From Candidatus Manganitrophaceae bacterium (GTDB lineage Bacteria; Nitrospirota; Nitrospiria; SBBL01; JAADHI01), in contig DUAG01000062.1 in the NCBI GenBank assembly GCA_012960925.1, forward strand, positions 1 through 64,000: a stretch of 64,000 bases of DNA, written 5' to 3'. The position numbers were made by a program, and so were the translations under genes. How positions within the stretch are numbered: the stretch's first letter is position 1; the number at the start of each line of letters is the position of its first letter. Positions 7,901-15,203 of this stretch are shown here, in pieces. Under the pieces are notes generated by a model, which worked only from the letters and a program-made list of their open reading frames with translations, made no database searches and had not been told where the DNA came from.

Positions 7901-7978
7901 CAGATCCTGGCGACGGAAATAGGCTGCCGTCTTGCAACATCGTGTGATACCAGTCCGGACTTGTTACAGGTTTTGTAG
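4958..7978 (+). CDS. nirBD: single-chain NADH-dependent nitrite reductase (NirB-NirD fusion)
   Basis: It reduces nitrite to ammonium with NADH in the cytoplasm. Domains in order are: an FAD/NAD(P)H pyridine-nucleotide reductase (about residues 10-400, with VVIGNGMVG and a second GGGLLGLEAA); a BFD-type [2Fe-2S] domain (CSCNN...CGGC, about 430-485); a second BFD-like unit (about 490-545, ending CEIC); the siroheme/[4Fe-4S] nitrite reductase part with CVGTTWC and SGCVREC (about 555-840); and a C-terminal Rieske domain (about 880-980, CPHK and CPLHK) that is normally the separate NirD. ATG 4958 is chosen over 4940 because CGGGAGAACA precedes it. Sigma-54 site, attenuator leader and repeat 1a lie upstream. 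The NirD fusion is uncommon but the assignment is firm. Confidence 0.93.
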   Translation: MRTGLKDRDTRKNIVVIGNGMVGQRFCEKLVAFDTGKKCRITTFCEEPRAAYDRVGLTSFFAHRDAEKLMLAKRAWYDEHGVELHVGDRANKIDRKSCIVHSDKGVKIAYDVLALTTGSYPFVPKVSGINKNGVFVYRTIEDLERIIAYGAKIKRAAILGGGLLGLEAAKAAHDLGLETHVVECAPRLMPRNIDDAGSRILVLKIEELGVSIHLNKMLEEVIGNGVVEAMRFTDGEMLDVDMIIVSAGICPRDELAQDCGLEVGTPGGIVVNDHLQTSDPSIYAMGEVVRHREVTYGLVAPGYEMADVVAANLTGDDVTFTGSDLSAKLKLLGVDVASFGSYEAGPEEAKPLTWEDPFGGIYKKLLFSHDGTRLIGGMLIGDAGDYGLLSMMVKSNDPLPCKPHELILGKSGGASVLGGVEAMPDSAQICSCNNVTKGNICTAIREGELTTMAQVKEATTAGTGCGGCVPLVTDLFRAEMRAAGVTVKNHLCEHFAYSRTEIFALIKAKKLKTFYEIIAATGTGDGCEICKPAITSILAGMWNENIMEPDHQTLQDSNDRFLANTQRGGLYSVIPRIAAGEITPDKLVALGETAKAYGLYTKITGGQRIDLFGAQVQDLPDIWEKLVAAGFESGHAYGKALRTIKSCVGTTWCRYGVQDSVGFAVRLENRYKGIRAPHKLKSAVSGCVRECAEAQGKDFGLVATEHGYNLYLCGNGGAKPRHADLFATDIDEETTVTYIDRFLIYYIMTADKLTRTSVWIEKLEGGIEHLKEVIIEDKLGICAELDERMQYLVDTYKCEWTEVVNDPERRKAFRQFVNTDETESSLEIISERGQQRPADWPSESVSLEQFKLLQQRLPEADLVQENQSAWVKVGIVSDFPTNGGATIKVGKVQIAVFNFESRGKWYACQQMCPHKKAFVLSRGIIGDVQGTPKVACPLHKKNFSLASGESLNGEAYAIRVFQVKVEGEEVFLDLPPIEVLDQILATEIGCRLATSCDTSPDLLQVL

Positions 7979-7984
7979 GGTAAG

Positions 7985-8102
7985 AAACCGCCGATTCGCC
8001 TGAAATACTATGTTATCGGCCTAAGGGTTCCTCACCGTACAAGAGTACGCCTCGGTCGCCCTTATGGCCTCTGGCCTTGTCTTTCAGGCGACTTGACGGT
8101 TT
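7985..8102. repeat. interspersed repeat family 2, copy a
   Basis: The 118-bp element has imperfect terminal inverted repeats: AAACCG, six bases, CGCCTGAAA against TTTCAGGCG, six bases, CGGTTT. Its core (GTTATCGGCC, CTCACCGTAC, GAGTACGCCTCGGTCGCCC, TTATGGCCTCTGGCCTTGTC) recurs in reverse orientation at 32184-32274 and 62705-62794. It is non-coding and sits just after nirBD, where its folding could act as a transcript end. Confidence 0.75.
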
Positions 8103-8235
8103 CCCAAAAAATGACAGTCTCGTAAAAAATCGCACTCCGGTGGAAACCGGAGTCTAGAGGGGATGTACCAACTTGAGAAAAATTGGATTTCGGCCTTCGC
8201 CGGAATGACGGGAAATGGTTCTTTTCAGATCCGAT
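8103..8235. other. spacer between convergent nirBD and PII genes
   Basis: No gene and no clear intrinsic terminator is seen here beyond the family 2 repeat. The segment reads CACTCCGGTGGAAACCGGAGTC at about 8133-8154, an inverted repeat (ACTCCGGT/ACCGGAGT) that could end transcription of either convergent unit. Confidence 0.4.
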
Positions 8236-8559
8236 TTAAGTAGTTTCTGTTTGTTTCCGAACCGACCGCGCCTCGGTAAGCGCGGAGACAAAGATTTTAC
8301 CGTCCCCCGGGTTTCCGGTACGGGCGGCGATTTTGATGGTGTCTACGACGCGGTCGACCTCGTTTTCGTTGACGACAATCATCAACCAGACCTTTGAAAG
8401 CTCTTCGTATCGAACCGGCCCAACCTGTATCCCCCGTTGTCTCCCCCGCCCAGAGACTGAAAGGCGTGTGTAGGAGAAAAACCCTGCCTTCTCAAGGGCT
8501 GAGATAACCTCCCGTTCTTTTTCGGGCCGGATAATGGCCTGAATCATTTTCATCATCAT
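8236..8559 (-). CDS. PII-family nitrogen regulator (NifI-like)
   Basis: This 107-residue PII protein is related to GlnB/GlnK but closer to NifI-type proteins. The B-loop end RTGNPGDGKIFV and the segment GRGRQRGIQVG are present. The T-loop is short and lacks the Tyr-51 uridylylation region. PII trimers sense 2-oxoglutarate and ATP/ADP and bind target enzymes or transporters. It is the last gene of the minus-strand nitrogen operon, its ATG overlapping the stop of the nitrite reductase gene by four bases. That position suggests it regulates the porter or the reductase. The exact target is unknown. Confidence 0.85.
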   Translation of the reverse strand: MMMKMIQAIIRPEKEREVISALEKAGFFSYTRLSVSGRGRQRGIQVGPVRYEELSKVWLMIVVNENEVDRVVDTIKIAARTGNPGDGKIFVSALTEARSVRKQTETT

Positions 8560-11500
8560 GAAATCTCCATCAATTCAGGGGTCATGGCCACGACCTCAGA
8601 GGCCTCCGGAACGAAGGGCTTAATTTTCTCCTCCAGAATCTCCATCACCTTGTCGGTCCCGAGTCGTGAAATCACCTCCTGAAATGATTCATCGGCGTGG
8701 CGGTGTGCCAAGGCGATATCTAGAAGGGCATCTACAGTGGGAACAACCATCTCTTCTGTGATTGCTTTCCGGACCATCTTTCCCAGGCGGAAATTCCCCG
8801 TCAGACTTCCCCCTAGGAAAAGTTGGTAGGAGAAGCGCCGCGAGGCCCCGACAGGAGACATGGACCCTGCCAGGCCAATGTCGCCTACCTGATGTTTCGC
8901 GCAACTGTTGGGACATCCGGAGATATGAATCGAGAGGGCATTGAACAGGGCCCGCTTTTCAGGGTCGGCTGGATTATGATGATTGAGCAGCTCCCGAGCC
9001 GCCCCCTGGGAATGGGTAACGGCAAGCGTGCAGAATTCAATCCCGACGCAGGCGATCAAGTTAGGTCCGTTCGCCTTTCCTTTTAAGGAGAGCCCAAGCT
9101 GCTCAAGTATCTTGGCCACCCGGCGGATCTTTCGGGCTGGAATCCATTGAAGTTCGACATCCTGGTCTTTCGTAAAGTGTAAGCGGCCGTTACCATGCTG
9201 TTTAGCGATCTCGCCGAGGGCTGCAAAGGTCTCAGCGCGGATGTCACCCAGAGGGACAGCCACCGCGAGACGGACATATCCGCGCTGCCGCTGTGGGATG
9301 GCACCTGAGGGGAGCTTTGAGGCTTGGGCAGGAATAAGACCCGCTGCCAGCCGTCCCCCGCTCCAGGGCCTTCTATCGACATCGGCCATCGTCGGAAGGC
9401 AAACCTCCCGGTTTTCAGGGAGACCCTGTTTTTCCTGAAAGATCTTGTCGAAAGTTTTGATGAATTTTTCCTGTCCCCATTCTTTGATCAGAAATTTCAG
9501 GCGCGACTTGGCTTTACTTCTGTTACCAAACTTCACATGAATTTCGAAGACGGCCTGGCAGGCCGGAAGCGCGTCCGCAAGGGGAATAAATTCGCGAAGC
9601 CGGAATCCGAGGAGGGGGCGTGAACCAAGGCTCCCGCCGACCCAGAACTCAAAGCCGATCTTAGGGCTTCCACCTTCCGTCTCGCGTTTAACGGCGACAA
9701 AGGCGATGTCATTGATCATCGCGTCTGCGGCGCAGACCCCGCAAGCGGAGAAGTTGATATTTAACCGGTTCGGCATTGTCGGATTGATTAAATCGGAGCG
9801 TTTGATGAAATAGTCGCTGATCTGCCGGGCCCAGGGCTGAACGTCGATCAGGCCGTCCTGAGCAATCGACCCAAGGGTACAGGCCGTGACATTCCGCATC
9901 GTGTGGCCACAGGCCGAGCGGCTGGTCAGACCCATGGATTTGAGCTTTGCAAAGATCGTCTCCGCCTCTTCGACCCGGACCCAGTGAAGTTCCAGGGCCT
10001 GCCGGACGCTCAGATGGATTCGGCCACGCCCATGGACTTCTGCCAGGGAGGCCAGCTGCGTGACTTGCTCTGAAGTTACAATCCCCCCCGGAATTCGGAT
10101 TCGCATCATTGAGTACCCTTCATGCTTCTGGGTACAGATGCCATAGGTCTTGAGGCGGTAACCGTCTTCAGGTGAAAGGGCACGCGTCCCCTCCTCTCTG
10201 ATACGGGAAAAGTCGAGCCCCAAACCTCCCTGTTTTATTTTCTCCAGATCGAGTGTTTTAAGGGAGCCCGACCTTGATTTCCTAACAAGAGAGGGGGGCG
10301 CAGTTGCAGATCCCTTCTGCTGAGAGGGCTTGTTCACCAGATCTAGTAAATCGTTCACCAGTTGGGCGCAACTGCCGCAGCCCGTGGTCGCATCGGTGCA
10401 GCCTGCGACCTCATCCCGTGTCTTCAAGCCCTTTTCGCGGATGGCGGAACAGATGGCTCCCTTCGAGACGCTGTAACAAGTGCAGACCAGGTCGGACTCG
10501 GCCAGGGAGGCAACACCGGACAGGGAATCGGGTGCCCCCTCCATCGCGATGTTTCCGAGGAGGGTGTTCTTGATGGCCGAGATGTCTTCCCCCTTCTGGA
10601 GGAGATTAAAAAGGCGAGGGCCGTCTGTATTGTCGCCGAGTAGGATGAATCCGGTTAGACGATTCTGACGGATGACGCACTTTTTATAAATTGATTTTTC
10701 CGAGTCGACAAAAGAGACTTCCTCAGCCCCGCCTCCGCCGGTAAAGTCACCGGCCGAGGTGAGATTGATGCCGGCCACTTTCAAGGTGGTTGCACATACG
10801 GTTCCTTCATAGCGTTTCGTATTCTTACCGGCAATGGCGTCCGCCACAACTTCTGCTTGCTCCTTCAAGGGGGTCACTAGACCGTACACCTTTCCTCGGT
10901 GCTCTATGGCATCTCCCACGGCAAAGATGCCTGCGCGGCTGGTCTCCATCCGGTCATCGACGACGATCCCCTCATTGACCTTCAGACCCGCCTCTTTTGC
11001 AAGGGAGAGGTTTGGTCGTGTTCCGGTGCAGATCAGGACCATCCCGGCAGGGAGAGTCTCTCCGCTCTTTAGGCGAACGCCGGAGACCTGATTGTCTCCA
11101 GGCTTGTCTCCCATAATTTTGTCGGCGGTCATATTCAGAATGGAAGGAATTCCCATCCGCTCCAGATCCCTTCTCAGGATAGACGCGCCGATGGTGTCGA
11201 GCTGCTGTTCCATCAAACGGTCGCCCAGGTGGACGACGGTCACGGACACCCCGTAATTAATCAGTCCCCGCGCGGCCTCCAGGCCGAGAAGTCCGCCGCC
11301 AATGACCACTGCCTCGCGATTTGAACGTGCCGCCGCAATGATCTTTTCCGTATCCTTCATCGTCCAGAAGACGAAGACTCCCTCTTTATCCGATCCGGCA
11401 ATCGGCGGGACCGTGGGGCTTCCCCCTGTCGCCAGGAGGAGGCTGTCATAATCTGTGACCGTCCCTTCGGAATCGCTAACCTGCTTTGCCTTTGGATTAA

Positions 11501-11756
11501 TCGAAACGACCTTGACCCCCTGCCTGAGATCAATTTCATTCTTAGCGTACCAAGACTCCGAATGGAGAATAATCTTCTCCCCCGTCGTTTTTCCGGCGAG
11601 AACATCCGAGAGGAAAATCCGATTATAATGCGTCTGGGCTTCGTCGCCAAAGATGGTAATCGAGAGATCAGACTTCGTTTTCAGGATCGCTTCAACCGTG
11701 GCCATCCCTGCCATCCCGTTTCCGATCACCACTAGCCGGGTCGGGTTCTTATTCAT
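8556..11756 (-). CDS. single-chain FAD-BFD-NirA nitrite reductase
   Basis: About 1066 residues start at ATG 11754-11756, which has GGAGGT eight bases upstream (an in-frame ATG at 11801 would lie inside narK). Residues 1-400 are a NirB-type FAD/NADH reductase (VVIGNGMAG, GGGLLGLEAA). About 425-475 is a BFD [2Fe-2S] domain (CTCYS...CGSC). About 500-1050 is a complete two-repeat ferredoxin-nitrite/sulfite reductase (NirA-like) with siroheme-[4Fe-4S] ligands CVGIEFC and SGCPNSC. The first repeat retains other cysteines (CGHTMRNVTAC, SACGVC). The fusion should pass electrons from NAD(P)H to a NirA-type site without free ferredoxin. It overlaps narK by eight bases and the PII gene by four, so it is translationally coupled. 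Nitrite is the likely substrate; sulfite is a less likely alternative. Confidence 0.88.
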   Translation of the reverse strand: MNKNPTRLVVIGNGMAGMATVEAILKTKSDLSITIFGDEAQTHYNRIFLSDVLAGKTTGEKIILHSESWYAKNEIDLRQGVKVVSINPKAKQVSDSEGTVTDYDSLLLATGGSPTVPPIAGSDKEGVFVFWTMKDTEKIIAAARSNREAVVIGGGLLGLEAARGLINYGVSVTVVHLGDRLMEQQLDTIGASILRRDLERMGIPSILNMTADKIMGDKPGDNQVSGVRLKSGETLPAGMVLICTGTRPNLSLAKEAGLKVNEGIVVDDRMETSRAGIFAVGDAIEHRGKVYGLVTPLKEQAEVVADAIAGKNTKRYEGTVCATTLKVAGINLTSAGDFTGGGGAEEVSFVDSEKSIYKKCVIRQNRLTGFILLGDNTDGPRLFNLLQKGEDISAIKNTLLGNIAMEGAPDSLSGVASLAESDLVCTCYSVSKGAICSAIREKGLKTRDEVAGCTDATTGCGSCAQLVNDLLDLVNKPSQQKGSATAPPSLVRKSRSGSLKTLDLEKIKQGGLGLDFSRIREEGTRALSPEDGYRLKTYGICTQKHEGYSMMRIRIPGGIVTSEQVTQLASLAEVHGRGRIHLSVRQALELHWVRVEEAETIFAKLKSMGLTSRSACGHTMRNVTACTLGSIAQDGLIDVQPWARQISDYFIKRSDLINPTMPNRLNINFSACGVCAADAMINDIAFVAVKRETEGGSPKIGFEFWVGGSLGSRPLLGFRLREFIPLADALPACQAVFEIHVKFGNRSKAKSRLKFLIKEWGQEKFIKTFDKIFQEKQGLPENREVCLPTMADVDRRPWSGGRLAAGLIPAQASKLPSGAIPQRQRGYVRLAVAVPLGDIRAETFAALGEIAKQHGNGRLHFTKDQDVELQWIPARKIRRVAKILEQLGLSLKGKANGPNLIACVGIEFCTLAVTHSQGAARELLNHHNPADPEKRALFNALSIHISGCPNSCAKHQVGDIGLAGSMSPVGASRRFSYQLFLGGSLTGNFRLGKMVRKAITEEMVVPTVDALLDIALAHRHADESFQEVISRLGTDKVMEILEEKIKPFVPEASEVVAMTPELMEIS

Positions 11757-13335
11757 TCGAACCGACCTCCATTTTAACCTGCTCCTTTTTGACGGGGTCA
11801 TTCCTGTCCGCGGTTTCTTCCTGATTCAATTTATCTAATGCCGGGAGGAGGTCATGGAGGAGGGCCTCTCCCTCAATCTCACGATCGACCGAAGAGAGAT
11901 GGTATTCCCTTCCGAAGGCCCCCTCCGGTTCTTTCAGGTAGCGCCAGCAGAAGAGGAAGCTGATGAAGGCGCCGGAAGCAACCACAAAGAAGAAGGTCCG
12001 GGTGTCTACAAAAGAATAGACCGTCAGGTAGATCACCGCGCCGACGTTCCCGTAAGCCCCGACCATCCCCGAGATTTGGCCCGTGAGGCGGCGCTTGATC
12101 AATGGGATAATGGCAAAAGTGGCCCCGCCTGCCCCCTGGACAAAGCAGGAACAGAGGACCGTGATGATGATGGCAAGCGGGATGGGCCAGGCCGGAGAGA
12201 TCAGTCCCATCAGAAAAAATCCGACGGCGGTTCCAAGCATATAAAGGACCATCACCCCTTTCCGACTCTTCATTCGGTCAGAGATCACCCCTCCCAGCGG
12301 TCGGGCGAAGAGATTGACAAAGGCAAAAGAGGAGGCAATCAGACCGGCCGCTGCGGGTGAGAGGGTAAAGGTGCTTTCAAAAAAGGCCGGGAGCATGGAG
12401 ACCACCGCCAGCCCGGCCCCAAAATTGGCGACATAGGTGGTGTTGAGGGCGCCGACGCTGTTGAAGTCGTAGAGGTCATCCTTCGGGACCCCCTGCCGCA
12501 GAATCGGAAGATTGATCTTCAAGACCTGAAGTGCCTGATAAATAACGCCGGCGGCGACCACGCCATAGGCCGTTATCGTCCCGATTCTTCCGAGAAAACC
12601 GGTTCGTTGGATCTTCCAGACGAGGACGGCCAGCACCCCCGTCATCGGGATGGTCCAGAGGATCAGTTTGATCATGTCGGACCAGCTGCTGACCTCCATT
12701 GCAGCGACCTTCCTGGGCTTTCTAAAGACGGTCCCGATTGGCCCATCGGTAATGGCAAACCAGTAGTAGATCCCATAGAGGAGCAGGAAAATGCAGTTGG
12801 ACGCCACAGCATAACGCCATCCCGCTTCTCCTCCAAAGAAGATGAAGGCAATGGAGGGAAGGGTCATCGCCGCCGCTGCGGACCCGAAGTTTCCCCATCC
12901 GGCATAGAATCCTCCGGCAAAACCGATGTCCTTGGGTTTGAACCAAAGGGTGGTCATATGAATCCCGACGACAAAACCGGCCCCGATACAGCCGAGGATG
13001 AGACGGGAAATCAGCAACTGTGCAAAACTTTCTCCAAAAGCAAAAACAAAGCCGGGAAGGGTCATGACGATCATCATGATGGAAAAGACCCGCCGGGGAC
13101 CCCATTTGTCCATCGCCATCCCGATGAAGACGCGGGCCGGGATCGTCAAGGCAACATTGCAGATCGCGAGAAGCTTGATCTGCTCCACCGTCAGCCACCC
13201 CACCGATTTGACAATCGTCGTCGCCAGCGGCGCCATGTTAAACCAGGTATAAAAGCAAAGAAAAAATGCAATCCAGGTCAAATGGAGCGCCCGAATCTCG
13301 GGGCTTCTAAATTTAAAAAGTTCTTTGGTTTTCAT
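11749..13335 (-). CDS. narK: NarK-type nitrate/nitrite transporter (MFS)
   Basis: This 528-residue major facilitator protein has twelve predicted membrane spans. It carries the nitrate/nitrite porter signature FAGGFYAGWGNFGSA in TM5 and a second glycine-rich motif near AGLAVVSMLPAF, plus the MFS loop MDKWGPRR. An extended cytoplasmic C-terminal tail is rich in charged residues. It imports nitrate and/or nitrite, here presumably nitrite or nitrate for the reductase encoded immediately downstream. The gene overlaps that reductase by eight bases. A family 1 repeat separates it from the upstream PII gene. Confidence 0.9.
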   Translation of the reverse strand: MKTKELFKFRSPEIRALHLTWIAFFLCFYTWFNMAPLATTIVKSVGWLTVEQIKLLAICNVALTIPARVFIGMAMDKWGPRRVFSIMMIVMTLPGFVFAFGESFAQLLISRLILGCIGAGFVVGIHMTTLWFKPKDIGFAGGFYAGWGNFGSAAAAMTLPSIAFIFFGGEAGWRYAVASNCIFLLLYGIYYWFAITDGPIGTVFRKPRKVAAMEVSSWSDMIKLILWTIPMTGVLAVLVWKIQRTGFLGRIGTITAYGVVAAGVIYQALQVLKINLPILRQGVPKDDLYDFNSVGALNTTYVANFGAGLAVVSMLPAFFESTFTLSPAAAGLIASSFAFVNLFARPLGGVISDRMKSRKGVMVLYMLGTAVGFFLMGLISPAWPIPLAIIITVLCSCFVQGAGGATFAIIPLIKRRLTGQISGMVGAYGNVGAVIYLTVYSFVDTRTFFFVVASGAFISFLFCWRYLKEPEGAFGREYHLSSVDREIEGEALLHDLLPALDKLNQEETADRNDPVKKEQVKMEVGSNE

Positions 13336-13359
13336 TTTAAAGTACTCGTAGTCGGATAT

Positions 13360-13503
13360 GTATAATGGTTCAGCTTACCTGGATTTTGCTTCAGGGCAAG
13401 GCGCGAGAAGCGCAGACCCGGAGCGTATGTTCCATACGTGAGGATTCGAGCCCCACAGCAACGCCGCCATGGAGTAAAAGCCAGATGAGATGGACCGTTA
13501 TAC
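13360..13503. repeat. interspersed repeat family 1, copy c (inverted)
   Basis: The 144-bp element is bounded by GTATAATGGTTCAGC and, inverted, GTATAACGGTCCATC. On the minus strand its core reads CCATGGCGGCGTTGCTGTGG, then CTCGAATCCTCACGTA, then TACGCTCCGG and CTGCGCTTCTCGCGCCTTGCC, the fullest version of the family. Its end overlaps the stop codon of the PII gene at 13498 by a few bases. It lies within the minus-strand operon between PII and narK, so it may set differential expression by mRNA folding. Confidence 0.78.
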
Positions 13504-13815
13504 ATCTTTTATGCCGGTCCGTATGTTGTACGCCTCCGAGACCTCCTGGACAAAGATCTTTCCATCCCCCGGATGATCGGTGTCCGCCCCGCTTTCGATG
13601 GCCTCAAGCGCTTTTTCATACTCTTCTTCCTCAACAAACAGGATGAGCATTAACTTTGCCAGGGTACTATAACTGACGCGGCCCACCTGGATTCCCCGCT
13701 GTTGCCCACGGCCCAGAACCGGGATCTTGGTCACCGCATAGAGTCCTTTGTCCTCCAGGTTCTTCAGGACTTTTTCCTCCTGTTCGGTGCGGATAATGGC
13801 CCGGATCATCTTCAA
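13498..13815 (-). CDS. PII-family nitrogen regulator (NifI-like), second copy
   Basis: This 105-residue PII-like protein has LGRGQQRGIQVG, a short T-loop without the usual uridylylated Tyr, and DHPGDGKIFVQEV at the nucleotide-binding end. It is about as similar to the PII at 8236 as paralogues usually are. Its start overlaps the stop of the Moco-PII fusion gene by four bases, showing tight coupling. It likely binds 2-oxoglutarate and ATP and acts on the neighbouring reductases or NarK. The stop codon lies within the edge of repeat 1c. Confidence 0.85.
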   Translation of the reverse strand: MKMIRAIIRTEQEEKVLKNLEDKGLYAVTKIPVLGRGQQRGIQVGRVSYSTLAKLMLILFVEEEEYEKALEAIESGADTDHPGDGKIFVQEVSEAYNIRTGIKDV

Positions 13816-14915
13816 ATGGCTTCTCCTCCCCGTTCATCGGTACTGATCCGAACGGCATCCTCGATATCGCAGACGAAGATCCGCCCATCGCCGACCGATC
13901 CCTTTCCGGTCCGGTTTGCTTTCATGATCACAGCAATGGCGGCAGAGAGGCGCGTTTCGGGGATGACAATTGAAAAGAATTGCTTTGGCAGAAATTTAAT
14001 CGCGACCCCTTCTTTTTTATCTGATTGAAACTTTAGGCCCCGTTGATGGCTCCGTCCCAGGGCGGGATAGGTTGTATAAGAGGTAATCCCGGCAGCCTCC
14101 AGGGCCTGACGGGTAATCTCATGTCTGTTCGGACGGAGAATCGCGATGACCTCTTTCAGCACGGCTTTGACGGTTTCCGTCCCTCCTTTTACCTCGGAAT
14201 CAAGTTCTCCTTTTACGGGCTGAAGCAGGACCTGAGGTGCGATATCAGAGACCTGCTCGGGTTTTACCTTCGTTGGAAAGAGCGGAGGGTCGCCCGCCTT
14301 TCCCTCGGGAGGGATGATTTGATGTTTTTCACGCCACTTTTCGTTCAGTTGTCCGCTGGGGCTTTGTCCAAGAAGCCGCTTGGACCCGATCGGATCGTGG
14401 CGGAAGGCCCGGATCGCGCCGACCCACTTCACGCTTTTATATCCCTGAAGGAAAGGAACGATCAGACGAAGCGGCCCCCCATGTGCCTCGGGGAGGGGCG
14501 CGCCATTTAATTGTGTGGCAAGCAGTACGTGCGGGTCTCGCGCCTCGTCCCGGGAGAGTCCTTCGAAGAAAACCCGATCCCGGGAGTAAAAGGCAAAATA
14601 TCCCTCCGGATGTGTGTCGATCCTCAAAAAATCAAGAAGGTCGACAAGACGGATTCCTTCCCATTCGACCTCCTCAGACCAATTGAAAATCTGGCAGATC
14701 AGGGGGACCTTCAGCTTGACCCGGGGGAGATCATTCAGGATCGCCCAGGAGATCAGCCGGGGCTGGTCCTCAAGTCCACAGACATCGAGGCGAAGCACCT
14801 CCAGTTTCAGTGGAGATGGCGGCGGATAGAGAGAAAGGACCGGCATCGGCGCGGCGTCGAAATCGGCCCAGAAAAACTTATCGACAAACTTTGGAGGGGT
14901 GATTCCTTCCCGCAT
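13812..14915 (-). CDS. molybdopterin oxidoreductase domain fused to a PII domain
   Basis: This 367-residue protein combines two unrelated domains. Residues about 35-175 match the sulfite-oxidase/YedY Moco fold (PF00174). Cys74 in VPLICQIFNWS is at the usual molybdenum-ligand position, and there are matching segments WEGIRLVDLLD, LNGAPLPEAHGGPLRL and GYKSVKWV. After a Pro/Lys-rich linker (about 180-250), residues about 252-360 form a PII domain with ALGRSHQRGLKF and GSVGDGRIFV. There is no signal peptide, unlike YedY, so it should be cytoplasmic. It is the first gene of a sigma-54, attenuated operon for nitrite reduction. The role is unknown: a nitrogen-sensing redox enzyme, or a Moco fold reused as a regulatory partner. 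Confidence 0.82.
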   Translation of the reverse strand: MREGITPPKFVDKFFWADFDAAPMPVLSLYPPPSPLKLEVLRLDVCGLEDQPRLISWAILNDLPRVKLKVPLICQIFNWSEEVEWEGIRLVDLLDFLRIDTHPEGYFAFYSRDRVFFEGLSRDEARDPHVLLATQLNGAPLPEAHGGPLRLIVPFLQGYKSVKWVGAIRAFRHDPIGSKRLLGQSPSGQLNEKWREKHQIIPPEGKAGDPPLFPTKVKPEQVSDIAPQVLLQPVKGELDSEVKGGTETVKAVLKEVIAILRPNRHEITRQALEAAGITSYTTYPALGRSHQRGLKFQSDKKEGVAIKFLPKQFFSIVIPETRLSAAIAVIMKANRTGKGSVGDGRIFVCDIEDAVRISTDERGGEAI

Positions 14916-14946
14916 ATTAAAGTGACCTCAGGTAAAAATTGTAAAA

Positions 14947-14988
14947 AAAGGCGCCTGGATCTATCATCATGAGTCTCCAGGCGCCTTC
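14947..14988 (-). terminator. attenuator terminator in the leader of the minus-strand nitrogen operon
   Basis: AAGGCGCCTGGA and TCCAGGCGCCTT form a 12-pair stem. Read on the minus strand it is followed by seven T, about 32 bases upstream of the first start codon. Because it lies between the sigma-54 promoter and the gene, it should work as an attenuator. A smaller hairpin upstream (GTAC-GATGAT-GTAC, about 15000-15015) has a six-base loop, as seen in ANTAR-type targets, though the loop lacks the first A. Confidence 0.65.
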
Positions 14989-15036
14989 GCCAAAAAATTA
15001 AAGTACATCATCGTACCTTCTGTATCGGTTTTATTA

Positions 15037-15052
15037 AGCAATAGTCGTACCA
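15037..15052 (-). promoter_or_regulatory. sigma-54 promoter of the minus-strand nitrogen operon
   Basis: On the minus strand the sequence reads TGGTACG, ACTA, TTGCT, an excellent -24/-12 site with correct N4 spacing. Transcription would start near 15026, giving a leader of about 110 bases containing the terminator at 14947-14988. Together with the site at 4681 this puts all nitrite genes here under sigma-54 control. Confidence 0.7.
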
Positions 15053-15135
15053 CGCCATTCTAACACAATTTTGTGATGTAAGGTCCTTATATTTCAATGG
15101 CTTGATTAGGGTGATTGGATATTGAGTCAGGAGGG

Positions 15136-15156
15136 TGTTTCACAAAACGTGAAACA
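15136..15156. other. parS-like inverted repeat
   Basis: TGTTTCAC and GTGAAACA, the two exact halves of the ParB binding site parS, are separated by five bases (AAAAC). Canonical parS has the halves adjacent. A T-run follows on the plus strand, so it could equally be a plain terminator hairpin. It lies about 4.5 kb from parA-parB. No canonical parS was seen elsewhere in the window. Confidence 0.35.
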
Positions 15157-15203
15157 TTTTTGTCAGGTTTCTGACGCGAATAGAAGACCGGGTTGGTGCG
15201 TCT

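Noticed and set aside
12607-13365. 252-residue plus-strand frame opposite narK
   Set aside because: Its composition (Asp/Gly/His/Arg rich, no domain) is that of an antisense shadow of the hydrophobic NarK gene, which has clear MFS motifs.
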